DNA from: Epiperipatus broadwayi
Taxonomy: Eukaryota; Onychophora; Udeonychophora; Euonychophora; Peripatidae
Length of the DNA: 64,000 nt
Reading direction: 5' to 3'
Assembly: GCA_028023455.1 (NCBI GenBank)
Contig: JAQFVV010012530.1
Location: forward strand, 1,366,001 to 1,430,000
Shown here: one piece after another, positions 1 through 10,238 of the stretch
Layout: each line of letters starts with the position of its first letter
Numbering within the stretch: the stretch's first letter is position 1
The notes under the pieces: model-generated
The model's input: only the letters and a program-made list of their open reading frames with translations
What the model was told of the DNA's origin: nothing
The model's database searches: none
Program-made: the position numbers and the translations under genes

Positions 1-417
1 AACTGTTACAAACATCGATGAAGCACTCCTTTAAAGTTGAGTATTATAGGTCTGCCCATTAACGCCACTATAGTCTTTTTTTTTTTACTACTACTACTCT
101 CCCTCTATATCCCACTTATATACCTGACTTCTGGAGTTTAAACATATGGTCTGCTAACTTGGCCCTTCACTAGTCCCTATGGGTTTTGATTTATCCCCAA
201 TTTCGACCTTTTAAGGCAAGGCATTTTGGAAGTAAATTTTACTTGAACCTTCAAACCATATATGGTTATTTTCTACATGACATCTTATATTAAATAATTC
301 CAATATTATTTAGTTATACAATTCTATCCTTATTTATGAATCCCTTTAATTTTACAATACTATTTACATAATAAATTTCAAGCAATCCTAAACCAACTTG
401 TCCGTGGCACCACAGTT
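1..417. other. Left-end intergenic sequence, nothing recognised
   Basis: AT-rich sequence with a T-run near position 77. I see no coding exon, RNA gene or clear repeat member before the foldback element that begins near 428. Confidence 0.5.
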
Positions 418-858
418 TATAAGTAACCATTAGAAACCAGTCAGCACTTAGACAATTGCAATATGGATAACAATCAACAATCTCAAACTGTTGTCAAGGC
501 AACCTTTTAACATAAATGGTGGAAGGCCACCTTTATTTATGGTCCCATATATTTATATAAACACTAAAGATTACAACTAGACCACAGAGATTGAAATTAT
601 TGATACAAAGAACAGGTTATATTTACCTGTTTAAAAAAGCTTATTTAAACTTCTTTGTATCAATATTTTTAATCTATGTGGTCAAGTTGCAATCTTTAGT
701 GTCTATATAAATATATGGGACCATAAATAAAGGTGGAATTCCACTTTTATTGTTAAAAGGAGGTTGCCTTGACAATAGTTTGAAATTGTTGATTGTTGTC
801 TACATTGGGATTGTCTAAGTGTTCACTGGTTTCTAATGGTTATATATATATAAGTAAC
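418..858. repeat. Foldback element F1 with 10-bp direct repeats
   Basis: A long imperfect palindrome. The left arm (about 428-614) reads from CATTAGAAACCAG to TTGATACAAAG, and the right arm (about 647-840) is its reverse complement, ending CTGGTTTCTAATGG. The loop, near 615-646, contains its own small hairpin (CAGGTtatatttACCTG). The perfect 10-mer TATAAGTAAC occurs at 418-427 and 849-858, directly outside the palindrome; on the right a short TA run separates it from the arm. No coding capacity. A non-autonomous element is inferred. Confidence 0.8.
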
Positions 859-935
859 TACTTCTCATTCCAAGTATCTACACCTCCATCTCTGAATCAA
901 TGCATGTGTTATATAGCTATATAATTTATGTATTC
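859..935. repeat. Foldback family X, copy X1, left part (split by the LTR element)
   Basis: The left arm resembles the left arm of the copy near 45150 (CTCTGAATCAA followed by an ACACAT-like segment). The rest of the same element resumes at 6167, immediately after the 3' LTR, with TCACTACAAAAAATTTTAAGA, matching TCACTAAAAAAATTTTAAGA at 45234. The LTR retrotransposon therefore inserted into this copy. Confidence 0.65.
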
Positions 936-1553
936 TTTTATATATAGAGAGTAATAACAATATAGAATAATAACAATTGACAATGGTTGCAGATTGTCAA
1001 GCTAATTTTTGTAACTTGTGTATATAGAATGAAATAAATCAGTGGAACCCAGATCTAACGTCTGACAGATATGGGTCACCAACTACTCCAGAAAATATAA
1101 AGAAGGCAAATGAGGCCAACTCACGACAGGTATAAAAACAAAAGTCAAAAGACTCTGAGGTCTTTTTCCTGCTACAGTGCTGGCAGGTGTATGTTCAAGG
1201 AGACAATATCCCAGGTACTAGGTGCCTGTAGGTAATCCAGCCGACTTGGACTTTGAACAGATCGTACTGATCTATTTTATAACACCCAACTGGGCTCTTC
1301 GTGATTAATTAATTTATGCCTATCGCAGATAGAGTGAATTATTTATAAACTTTTAACTTTGGTACGCAGGAAGCATTAGGATATTAAGATCCCCAACTGT
1401 TGTAGTTAGTTCTCCTTATTAAATATATATGTGTTAGCTATTTATGTATTTTAACCTATTTATTGTATATTAAATTATTACATGCCATACCTTGTCTGTT
1501 TACTAAACCAAAGTTATCATTGCTGATCCGTAGGCGAAAGATGGGACACAGCA
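936..1553 (+). repeat. 5' LTR of the gypsy element
   Basis: Matches 5540-6166 over its full length. The first bases are TTTTAT where the 3' LTR has TGTTAT, so the canonical TG start is mutated; the end CA is kept (ACACAGCA, 1546-1553). A TATA-like TATAAAAA lies at 1131-1138 and is conserved in the other LTR. A possible primer-binding site starting TGGTGCAGTTAGG lies at 1561, seven bases past the LTR; I cannot name the tRNA. Confidence 0.9.
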
Positions 1554-1779
1554 AATTAAGTGGTGCAGTTAGGAGTAAACCTTGTAAACAGGGGAGGGAG
1601 GATTTATTAGGAAATAGCAGTTAATAGTAAAAATCGAACGGTTTAGATTCGTAATCAAAAATGGTATTTCGTTTGGTCAAAATAGCATAGGAGAATTCAG
1701 AGTAGATAACGTGTTTGAATAGCCATTATATATAACCCAAATATAATTTTTTTTTACCTTGAATGGGATAAATGATAAT

Positions 1780-2410
1780 AAAAAGAAACTCGCAGCACTC
1801 ATTTGTTTTACGGGCAAGAGGTTGATCGAAGTTATAAGTAAATACTTTGAACTACCATTGCCTGAGAAGGTTACATATGACGAAAGTAATTAAAAAATTA
1901 AATGAACATTTTAGCCCACGTCCCTCTCATCATATTGCGAGATTAACCCTGCGTAACAGAAAGCAACTAAAGGGTGAGAAAATAAGAGAGTATAATTTGG
2001 CTTTGAAAGAATTAGCTAAAGATTGTGGGTATGGCAATTTTGTAGAGGAAATCCTTGTGGATCAATTACTCTGGGGGATAGTGGATGATAGGCTTAGGCA
2101 ACAATTGTTAGTAGAACCAGAATTAACATATGGAATGGCCATTAAGAAGGGCATGGTGTACGAGCTCGTTTTGGAACAAGCTCAGGCTTTTAGAGCAAGG
2201 TCGGATGAGAATGCAAAAATGGGCATTTTCAAGACAAGTAGTGAGAATGGTAGCCCTCATGAGTCAAAAAATAATAACCCTAAAATTAAAAAAAATAATA
2301 ACCCTAAAATTACCTGTTACTGTTGTGGTAAATTAGGCCATATGAAGAAAGAGTGCAAATGGAACAAAAACTCATGTTTCAAATGCGGTAAAAAGGGAAT
2401 TTGGTGCTAG
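1780..2410 (+). pseudogene. gag: Gypsy gag remnant with CCHC zinc knuckle
   Basis: The structural protein of the retrotransposon. A capsid-like segment starts near 1780 in one frame (about 30 codons) and a frameshift near 1880-1890 moves the reading into the frame open from 1847 to 2410. Near the end is a good zinc knuckle, CYCCGKLGHMKKEC (CX2CX4HX4C), at about 2312-2353, followed by the start of a second knuckle, CFKCGKKG, that loses its His and last Cys. The frame ends at a TAG at 2408-2410. The protease reading frame continues in the same frame after that TAG, so this stop is either a mutation or a gag-pol junction codon. The start is not defined. Confidence 0.85.
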
Positions 2411-2971
2411 TGGGTAAAAAAGAGGGTAAAATTGAAAACCCTATGTCAGAAAGTAGGGGAGGGAAGAAACCCCACGTTTAAAAATTTATACGTGAAAGAG
2501 ATATGTCAGTTTATGATTAAAGTAAAAATTCAGGAAAAGGATATAGAAATGGAAATAGACAGTGGATCAGCCATTTCTATAATGTCTCTTACAGATTGGG
2601 AGATTTTGTCAGTTATTAATTTTAAGAGTTCGCTAGAGAAAACAAGTATTAAAGCGAAAGACATAAATGGCTACGAGCTTAAAATTTGCGGCCAGGTTAC
2701 AGCGCCAATCAAGTATAATGGTAAAAAACAAAATCTACGATTATATATCGTAAATGCAAAAATTAATGCCATTATAGGTAGAGATTGGTTCAGTGAATTA
2801 GGAGTAGAAATTAATATTATAAAAGGGATTGCTGTAGAACAGGAAATAACTAGAAAATACCCAGAGCTTTTTAACGAAGAATTAGGGTTGATAAATACGA
2901 AACCAGTCGAATGCGCATCCAATAGTTTGCAAACCGCGAAAAGTGCCGTTTGCACAAAGAATGAAGGCTGA
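2411..2971 (+). pseudogene. pol: Gypsy pol: aspartic protease segment
   Basis: In frame with the end of gag, separated from it by one TAG. It contains the retropepsin active-site motif IDSGSAIS (near 2554-2577), with Ser where many relatives have Thr, and a later IIGRDWF block (near 2771-2791) typical of the second part of the fold. The frame closes at 2971. The reverse transcriptase is read in a different frame starting within the last 30 bases, so a frameshift separates the two domains. Its normal role is to process the Gag and Pol polyprotein inside the particle. Confidence 0.85.
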
Positions 2972-3665
2972 AGATAAGCTTAAATCTTTAGTCAAAAAAG
3001 TAGTATTAATGGCCATCGAAAGCTCTGATTGGGCTACACCGTTAGTGGTAATAACTAAACCGAATGGGGATGTTAGGTTGTGTGGGGATTACCGGGTTAC
3101 AATAAATAAATATTTAAATAGGGGAGCCTACCCTGTCCCAAATGTAAGGGAAATACTGCCGGGGCTACAAAACGTTTCGTATTTTGCCAAGTTAGATCTA
3201 AACTCTGCATTGCATCAGATTCGTGTAACGGATAAATCAGAAAAATTAGCGCTTATGACCCATATGGGATTATATAAATGCAACAGACTACTGTTTGGCA
3301 TTTCAATAGTGCCGAATATGTTTCAAGCAAAGATTAATGCTTTGTTACAAGGTTTAGAGGGAGTCATTCCATACTTTGATGATATACTCGTCATGGCAAA
3401 TTCGGAAGACAAGTTACGAGAAAGGCTCCTCACTGTGTGCGAGAAATTACAGAAATTAGGTGTAAAACTGAACGCACAAAAGACTGTATGGATCGAAAAA
3501 GAACTAACCTTTTTAGGTCACTTGATTTCAGACAGGGGCAAGAAACGATCACCACAGAAAGTAATGGCAGTGATGAATGCCTCTCCACCAATCAATGTCA
3601 AACAGCTGCAAGCATTTTGGGGATTGATGAACTTTTTCGAGCCTTTCTTGAAGAACAAGGCTTAG
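2943..3665 (+). pseudogene. pol: Gypsy pol: reverse transcriptase domain
   Basis: An open stretch of 240 codons covering the RT fingers and palm. Visible landmarks are WATPLVVITKPNGDVRLCGDYR, here in parts (WATPLVV, KPNGDVRLCGDYR), then KLDLNSALHQI, LFGIS and the catalytic YFDDILV (near 3370-3390), a variant of YxDD, followed by KCxW-like and LTFLGHLIS blocks that lead into the connection domain. The frame ends at a TAG at 3663-3665 just before RNase H. LCGDY is typical of Ty3/gypsy RT. The N-terminal edge is set by similarity, since the first Met is not a natural start inside pol. Confidence 0.92.
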
Positions 3666-4222
3666 ATTGCAAAACCCTTATATGATTTGTTAAAAAAGAA
3701 TCAAAAGTAGAAATGGGAAAAAGTGCATCAAGAGGCTTTCCAGCAAACAAAAGCCTTACTATCATCAGATAAACTGTTAGTGCATTATAATAGCACTTTA
3801 GTATGTTTAACCACTGATGCATCTGAATGGGGAGTAGGAGCAGTACTATCTCATCCATGCTACAAAGGAGAGTGCCCCATTGATATGCATCAAGGACTTT
3901 TTCAAAAGCAGAAAGTAACTACAGCCAATTAGACAAAGAGGTACTGGCTCTTATTTTTGGCCTTAAAAAAATTTCATTAATTCCTGTTTGGCAGAAACTT
4001 TACAATAATTACTGATCACAAACCACTACTTGGAATTCTAGGCCATGATAGACTGGCACCTGAACATTTAAGCCCACGCATGATGCGCTGGAGAAATATT
4101 TTGGCAGGATATGTTTATATACTTCAATATCAAAAAGGCAGAGAAATAGCACATGCAGATGCGCTGTCACGAATTCCAGATAAACAAGAGAAAATTAGTA
4201 CAGAGGTTGAAATAAATTATAT
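3666..4222 (+). pseudogene. pol: Gypsy pol: RNase H domain, several stops
   Basis: Follows RT. The segment with TTDASEWGVGAVLSHP (near 3807-3857) holds the first catalytic Asp of RNase H. After a frame change, YSQLDKEVLAL (near 3917-3950) holds the catalytic Glu region and TITDHKPLLGIL (near 4004-4040) the second Asp. A later stretch reading HADALSRIP (near 4152-4178) is the common end of the RNase H module in gypsy pol. At least one stop and one frame change interrupt it. The normal role is removal of the RNA strand during cDNA synthesis. Confidence 0.85.
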
Positions 4223-5503
4223 AGATGCTTAAACTCAAACATATTAAATAATAAAAGGGTAGCAAATTGGACCAATGCCGATCAGAACTACCAGATATTG
4301 AAACAATGGATTTAAAATGGATGGCCAGATTCAAGGCCTGAATACGTTGATCCGAGTTTTTGGGCAAATAGAAATAAGTTATCAACTTGTAAAGACTGTG
4401 TGCTAATGGGTGATCAGGTTGTGATTCCTATGGAGGGCAGACAACAAGTTTTAAATTTATTGCATGAAGGGCACCCAGGAGGGGTACGGGAAAAAGCACT
4501 GGCTCATAGCTACATATGGTGGCCAAAAATATCAAGAGACATCGAGCAAAATATTAAAAAATGTGCACCATGTCAGAGACAGATGAATATGCCAACCAAA
4601 GAGTACAACTCATGGCCAAAGGCAACAACAGCTTGGCAAAGACTTCACATAGACCATGCTGGTCCAATAAATGGGAAGATATTATTGGTGATTATTGATG
4701 TGTATTCAAAGTGGACAGAGTGTAGAATAGTGAAAGACGTTAGTGCCCATGAAACTGTTAAGATACTAAGTGCAGTATTTGCTTGCCACGGACTGCCAGA
4801 AACAATTGTGTCTGACAATGGAACAGCATTTACGGCTACAGAAACAAGAATATTCCCAGAAGAATGGTATCAAACACATATGGACACCAGCTTACCACCC
4901 AGAGTCGAATGGACTAGCTGAAAAGGCAATACAGAATATAAAGAAAGCCTTAAAAAAACTAGATAACCAGGATCTTCAGAGTGCTATCAATGATGCAATG
5001 CTACATTAACACTCAACAGCTACGGGAATGTCAGCAGAATTACTAATGGGCAGGAATTTGTGCATTAAATTATCATTACTGCTTCCAAACCCCACCGAAA
5101 AATGGATAGTGAAAATTATAAAAACATTTTTGCAAAAGAAGATAGAGTTTGGGTGCGGGATATGCTACACAAAAAATGGGTAGCAGGAATAATTACAAAA
5201 CTGTTATTACAGCATATAGTAATCATCCAGTTACAAGATGGCACGACATATAGAAGACATATAAACCATCTCAGACATCGCGTTATAGAAGAACTGCAAA
5301 TATTGACACATATCTTAAATGAAGTAGGATTACAGGACCAAGAGAAATTGGATATAGAGCAACAAGCAGAAACAGAAGAGACAACACCTGACAATAATGA
5401 AACAGATGTGATTCCTATGCCAAAGCCAGATGAAGGAACGACGGATATACGCAGACCAAAAAGAAAAACACAAAAGCCATACAAATTGAGAGACTATGTC
5501 TAA
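4223..5503 (+). pseudogene. pol: Gypsy pol: integrase, frameshifted
   Basis: The open segment 4400-4921 contains the zinc-binding region (LLHEGHPGG, then CAPCQ), the first catalytic Asp in HIDHAGP (near 4651) and the second in VSDNGTAF (near 4810). A frameshift near 4840-4850 puts the third catalytic residue in another frame, in HPESNGLAEKA (near 4893-4925). A further break leads to the C-terminal part open from 5102 to 5503, basic at its very end (RRPKRKTQKPYKLRDYV). The order HHCC, DDE and C-terminal tail matches gypsy integrases of the K02A2.6-like type from memory. Its role is joining cDNA ends to host DNA. This copy is disrupted. Confidence 0.9.
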
Positions 5504-5528
5504 ACAATAGAGAAGCCATTTCTGGAGT

Positions 5529-5539
5529 AAGGGGAGGAG
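5529..5539 (+). promoter_or_regulatory. Polypurine tract of the gypsy element
   Basis: AAGGGGAGGAG sits directly before the TG that starts the 3' LTR. This is the usual place and composition of the plus-strand primer site in LTR retrotransposons. Confidence 0.85.
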
Positions 5540-6166
5540 TGTTATCTATAGAGAATAATAACAATATAGAATAATAACAATTGACAATGGTTGCAGATTG
5601 TCAAGCTAATTTTTGTAACTTGTGTATATAGAATGAAATAAATCAGTGGAACCCGAATCTAATGTCTGACAGATATGGGTCACCAATTACTCCAGAAATA
5701 TAAAGAAGGCAAACGAGACCAACTCACGACAGGTATAAAAACAAAAGTCAAAAGATTCTCGAGGTCTTTTTCCTGCTACAGTGCTGGCAGGCGTATGTTC
5801 AAGGAGACAATATCCCAGCTACTAGGCGCCTGTAGATAATCCAGCCAACTAGGACTTTGAACAGATCATACTGATCTTTTATTATTTTATAACGCCCAAC
5901 TGGGCTCTTCGTTATTAATTAATTTATGCCTGTCGCAGGTAGAGTGAACTTATTTATAAACTTTTAACTTAGGTACGCGGAGAGCATTAGGATATTAAGA
6001 CCCTCAACTGTTGTAGTTAGTTCTCCTTATTAAATATATACATGTTAACTATTTATGAATATTAACCTATTTATTGTATATTAAACTATTATATGCCATA
6101 CCTTGTCTGTTTACTAAACCAAAGTTATCATTGCTGATCCATAGGCGATTAAGCTGGGACACAGCA
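5540..6166 (+). repeat. 3' LTR of the gypsy element
   Basis: Starts TGTTATCTATAGAG and ends ACACAGCA. It repeats the 5' LTR with scattered substitutions and small indels. A TATA-like TATAAAA lies at 5734-5740. It is followed at once by TATTC, the second copy of the target duplication. Confidence 0.92.
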
Positions 6167-6520
6167 TATTCACTACAAAAAATTTTAAGATACTAATTTG
6201 TTTTGATCACAAGTTAAGACATGAAATATGACAATGTGTTTCATATCTTAACCCAAGATGGAACAATAATTAAATTGGGCAAAATTAGTATTGAAATTTG
6301 AAATTATTCAAATTATGCATGGAAGAGAAGCCATGAGTCATAGAATGTTTTCATGTAGTTTGCGTGATTTTTGTGATGGCAAGAAGAGAGTTAAACATGA
6401 TCTATGATTGAGATATGCTCACACCTTAAAAGTTTGTGGTGAATAGATGATGTGGGCTGTTCTGTAACACATTTCATGAGAGAAGACATTGTGGTCAGTT
6501 TGGAGAGAGACAATCTTTTT
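6167..6520. repeat. Foldback family X, copy X1, right part
   Basis: Continues the element interrupted at 935. It shares with the other X copies the block TTTTAAGATAC near 6183, the inner palindromic region around GACATGAAATATGACA, and the right end GGTCAGTTTGGAGAGAGACAA (near 6493), matching CAGTTTGGAAAGACC at 45606 and AGTTTGGAGAGAGAA at 23112. No coding capacity. Confidence 0.65.
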
Positions 6521-7439
6521 TTTTTACTAAAACACACAAACACTTATGAGTATATATATGTTAAAATGACACATTATAATATGACATTATTATCTGCAAA
6601 GATCATATATATGACATGCTTTAGAATCAAATGATGCAGATATGGTAGGACATAACTATTGAAGTTTCACATTTGCTAAAAAGGAAAATGATTACCTAAA
6701 AGTTGGAATATATTATGGAAATTGAGCAAGGTTTACTTTACTTGTCTAAAATGTTGGTTTTACTAAATTTTTTAGAAAAAATGCTAATTTATGATAATGC
6801 CAGAGCCTGATTTAAGATAATTATTTCAGTTCCAAGTAAAATTTTTGGACATTATTAGAGAAATGGAATCAAATCATTGGAAGAATGCTAAGCCTATGAA
6901 ATAAATTAGCTATAGTAGTAAAGGTAAGGATATGAGATCTGTAGGGTATGTGATGCTACTAATCATATCTGACTTTGTTACTATTTTGTTAAATTATGCT
7001 GGAATAGATTAGAACTTTTTTTGTATCATTAGTTGACGAAATGGTTTAGTGGCTACAATAAAACTCTTATTGTTGAGGAAATGATAGTAAGTCTTACAAA
7101 ATCTTAGAACTCGCTCATTTTTAACAAGTTTAATAATATTGTGTGTATGATATCATCATATCACTAAATGGTCATTATATTTACACAAGCTCATCTGAAT
7201 GTATGCACTTAATCTCACTACCAGGAGGCTCTTTCGGGGACGGCAAACCTGTTTTCTATATATTACAATAAATAAATGATCTGATAATCATATGGCTGAA
7301 TATTCTCATTTGATACAAATCATCTTACATGAACACTAAAGATCTATATTATTTCAAAAATCACATTTAAATGTTACAAAACTTTTACAGTATTTTAATT
7401 GTCCTTCATTGACAAATTATTTTATCCTGCCTACTGTTC
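6521..7439. other. Unassigned AT-rich sequence
   Basis: No exon, RNA gene or repeat-family member that I can support. Any further 5' exons of the ODF2-like gene are not visible here. Confidence 0.5.
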
Positions 7440-8190
7440 TGCCGTCTAGTGTAAGCTTCAGCAAACAATATTTTTTAGATAGTAATGCTTATTAAAATTT
7501 TATCCAGATTCTTCCTATCCATTTATCTCCAGATTTGGTTTTAACTTATGACTTTCATCAGTGAGGAGCTTTTGTAATTTTTTTGAACATTTGCACTTAA
7601 CTTTTTGGATCTAATGCATCTTTGCTTCAGCAGTCATATTTTTACTTTTTTGTTATAGTATTAAGTTTTCAGCTCAAAGTGAAAAACTTTAATTTTTTTC
7701 ATTCCAAGCTATTTGCCTGTATAGTTATATAGATTATGAACCAGTTTAATTTCTATATATTATGGTGATTTTGGTTTGTTTTTTTTAATAACCATAGACA
7801 TCTATTTTTTGCCCAGAATTGGCACAAAACCAATATGTCACATGACCAACACATGATCCGTGCAAGCAAATAGGCTCGGATTGAAATATTAGAAAGTTTT
7901 CCATTTATTCTGATAGCTAGATAATATTAAAAAAAAGTAAAAAATAGCTGCTAAAGGAAAGATGCATTAGATTTAAAAGATCCAACCGATACTATTGAAA
8001 AAAAAACAACTCCTCACTGATGAAAGCCACCAATTAGAAACTAGTCTGGATATATGGTTTATTAAGCACTGCTATCTATTGATTTCTAAAGTGTACATTA
8101 GGTGGCCAAAGAGTAAAAGAAATTGCTAATGAATAGCAATGTTTATGCTAAGGTTTATGTGGTTTTGTTGGTCATGTGATGTATGATTGA
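7440..8190. repeat. Foldback family Z, copy Z1, rearranged
   Basis: The left arm at 7440-7650 includes GTGTAAGCTTCAG, TATGACTTTCATCAGTGAGGAG and GATCTAATGCATCTTT. The right arm at 7946-8106 is its reverse complement (AAAGATGCATTAGAT, CTCCTCACTGATGAAAG, TAGAAACTAGTC). A second pair, TCACATGACCAACA at 7837-7850 and TGTTGGTCATGTGA at 8167-8180, is perfectly complementary and interleaves with the first, so the structure is compound. Confidence 0.7.
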
Positions 8191-8890
8191 TTTTTAATTG
8201 GTGTAAGCTTACAAATAACTAACTTTTAGTACAGAGCTTTTAAAAAAAAAATTATTTAATATTTATGAAAGGAAAAAATATTTTTAAATTCATTTCAAAG
8301 TTTTAAAAATTTAATAATGTGGGAGTGATAAAAAATTTGAATTTATAAAAAATTTATAAATAAATAATATTAGCTTCAAAACGTATTCTTGTTATCTGAG
8401 TTCTCCTGAACTATATTTTTAATTTTTGTAGACTTGTAAGTAGGTACTTTATTTTACTCATTAACTTTAAAACATTTAATTCATTAATATTTAATTTAAA
8501 ATTATAATAGCTCAAACTATCAATATAAAAGCATTTTCATGAAGCTAAATTAAGAACTTACCTGGCATCTGCAATAGATAAAAACATCGTTTTTGTTCTT
8601 TATTTCAGTTTTTTAAAGTTTATATTTATGCCTGATATATACCGCTTCAAATTATCTTCATGATCTATATTCTTCTTAATCCACTTCTATAAAAGTCACC
8701 ACATGTTTAGTTTAAAACATTTATTTCAGAGCAAATACCCAGAGTTGATATTTCAGAGTGGTTTAAAAATTGAGATTGGCTGAGAAAATTTGTAAAATAT
8801 AAATGATCAAATATTATTTTCTGATTTTTTTTTTTTGCAAAATAAAAGTTTTTTATTTTATAATATGTTTTTTCTTTTCTTTATTGGCAG
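8191..8890. other. Unassigned AT-rich sequence before the first visible exon
   Basis: Long A and T runs and no supported feature. The last bases, TTCTTTATTGGCAG, are the polypyrimidine tract and AG of the acceptor for the exon at 8891. Confidence 0.5.
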
Positions 8891-8992
8891 CATAAATTAG
8901 ATGAGCACAACCAGGAAGGGATTTCACTTTTGCAGCAAGTTGACTCTACACTCGGTGAGGCTAAATTACAGAATGAACAGCTGGCTATGAGA
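8891..8992 (+). CDS. ODF2/cenexin-like protein, internal exon
   Basis: A 102-base exon, 34 codons, phase 0 at both ends, between TTGGCAG and GTAAGT. The peptide begins HKLDEHNQEGISLLQQVD and ends EAKLQNEQLAMR: charged, rich in Gln, Glu, Lys and Leu with heptad-like Leu spacing, as in a coiled coil. It is the first exon of the gene that I can see; the 5' part lies further left or in exons I could not recognise. Assignment to ODF2 rests mainly on the last exon of the same gene (27622-27804) and on shared strand, phase and coiled-coil character. The downstream intron is 7.9 kb and full of repeats. Confidence 0.75.
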
Positions 8993-9335
8993 GTAAGTCC
9001 ATAATTGTCGATGACTAAAGCTTATATGCAAACAAAAACACGTCTTTTCAATGCACAATTTTATGGTACTCAATATAAATATATACTTTCTATTAATTTC
9101 AATAATCCTGTAAACAAATGAAAACCATTAAATATGATATGCTGAGAATATATAATAATATTTATGAAATAATAATTTCCATATGCGCATACTATAAGAA
9201 ACCTTTAGTCATTTTAATTAACTTGTAAACAATACTCTTAGTATTAATCTACAAACCAGATGAAAATGAATAATTTTTTATCCAATCTCCAAAATCTTAT
9301 AATTATCAAACTGATCATTAATATTTACCTTATGT

Positions 9336-9460
9336 GATTTAGTGCAGCTCTAGAGGGTCAGACTTTGGAATGTAAGGTCATTGGATAGATTCCAGTTTTG
9401 GAACTTCTGGTAATCCAAATTTGTATGAATTCCATGCAATAAAGTTATTCATTGACTTTT
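9336..9460 (+). repeat. SINE-Y copy 1 (tRNA-derived SINE)
   Basis: Shares a consensus with six other copies in the window: a head with TTTAGTGCA, then GACTTTGGAATGTAAGGTC, a B-box-like GGATAGATTCCAG, an ACTTCTGG block and a tail TGCAATAAAGTTATTCA. The internal promoter layout and the AATAAAG tail suggest a tRNA-derived SINE. Confidence 0.7.
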
Positions 9461-9975
9461 ATTTATTGATATTTTGTAACATTTGAACAATAAATTAATA
9501 CTAGAGTCATTGTTTGCAAGTTTCTAAAATGATTTCTATAAAGTCTAACGATTGGTAAAGGTTTCTTATAATATACGCATATGAAGATTATTATCTCAGA
9601 AATATTATTTTTAGATACAAGCGATATCCTTATTTACTTCATATTTTAGATATTATAACATGAGAATCGTAGAATTATTAACAGACAGCATTGTAGGAAG
9701 TGAAAAAACAATTTACATAATATTTAATACTATAAATATTGGGATTTATGGTATAGCTTTTTTACAAGACATTTAAAAAATGAGTACTGAATGGCTCTGT
9801 CTTAAGACAATTATTTGAATCTGTTTAAAAAATAAGAGTTTAACAAACTCATAATGAATGGAATTTCATCCCATATTTTATCATTTTAATAATTCATTTC
9901 TTAACAATTTTAACAAGCTCGTAAATAATTGCAACTTATCAAATATAAAATTCTCTCAATATAAATCTATTTCAT

Positions 9976-10238
9976 ATAAATTCAATTTATCCATTCTACT
10001 TTGAGCACTTTTTAGCAAAAATCTTTTATTGTACATATATGCTTACACAATCTTATGTTTCGACTGTCCTGCACTAAAGTAAATGTGGCTCTGAAGAAAA
10101 CTGCAGGACAGTTGACATGTACGATTGTTATGCATATATGTACAATAAAAGGTTTTTGCTAAAAAGTGTTCAAAGTAGAGAGAATATTGAATTTATATAA
10201 GATATTACAGCAAAATAAAAGAAATGGTGAATTTGGTA
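9976..10238 (+). repeat. Foldback family W, copy W1, with 15-bp direct repeats
   Basis: The left arm (about 9976-10072) and right arm (about 10101-10200) are reverse complements, including TTTTTAGCAAAAATCTTTTA against AAAAGGTTTTTGCTAAAAA. A non-palindromic tail, GATATTACAGCAAAATAAA onwards, follows on the right. The 15-mer ATAAATCTATTTCAT lies at 9961-9975 and 10239-10253, immediately outside. The right arm carries CTGAAGA at 10091-10097 and a 5-bp stem, a degraded hammerhead-like core (see findings). Confidence 0.85.

Larger units (their letters stand above)
936..6166 (+). mobile_element. Ty3/gypsy LTR retrotransposon, complete ends, broken coding region
   Basis: About 5.2 kb, in order: 5' LTR, gag with a zinc knuckle, protease, reverse transcriptase, RNase H, integrase, polypurine tract, 3' LTR. 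This PR-RT-RH-IN order defines Ty3/gypsy (Metaviridae) elements. The 5-bp sequence TATTC lies at 931-935 and again at 6167-6171, a target-site duplication of the expected size. Several frameshifts and stops interrupt gag and pol, so this copy is not functional as it stands. The two LTRs differ by roughly 5% by eye plus small indels, which suggests an insertion of some age. No envelope-like frame follows integrase. Confidence 0.93.
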
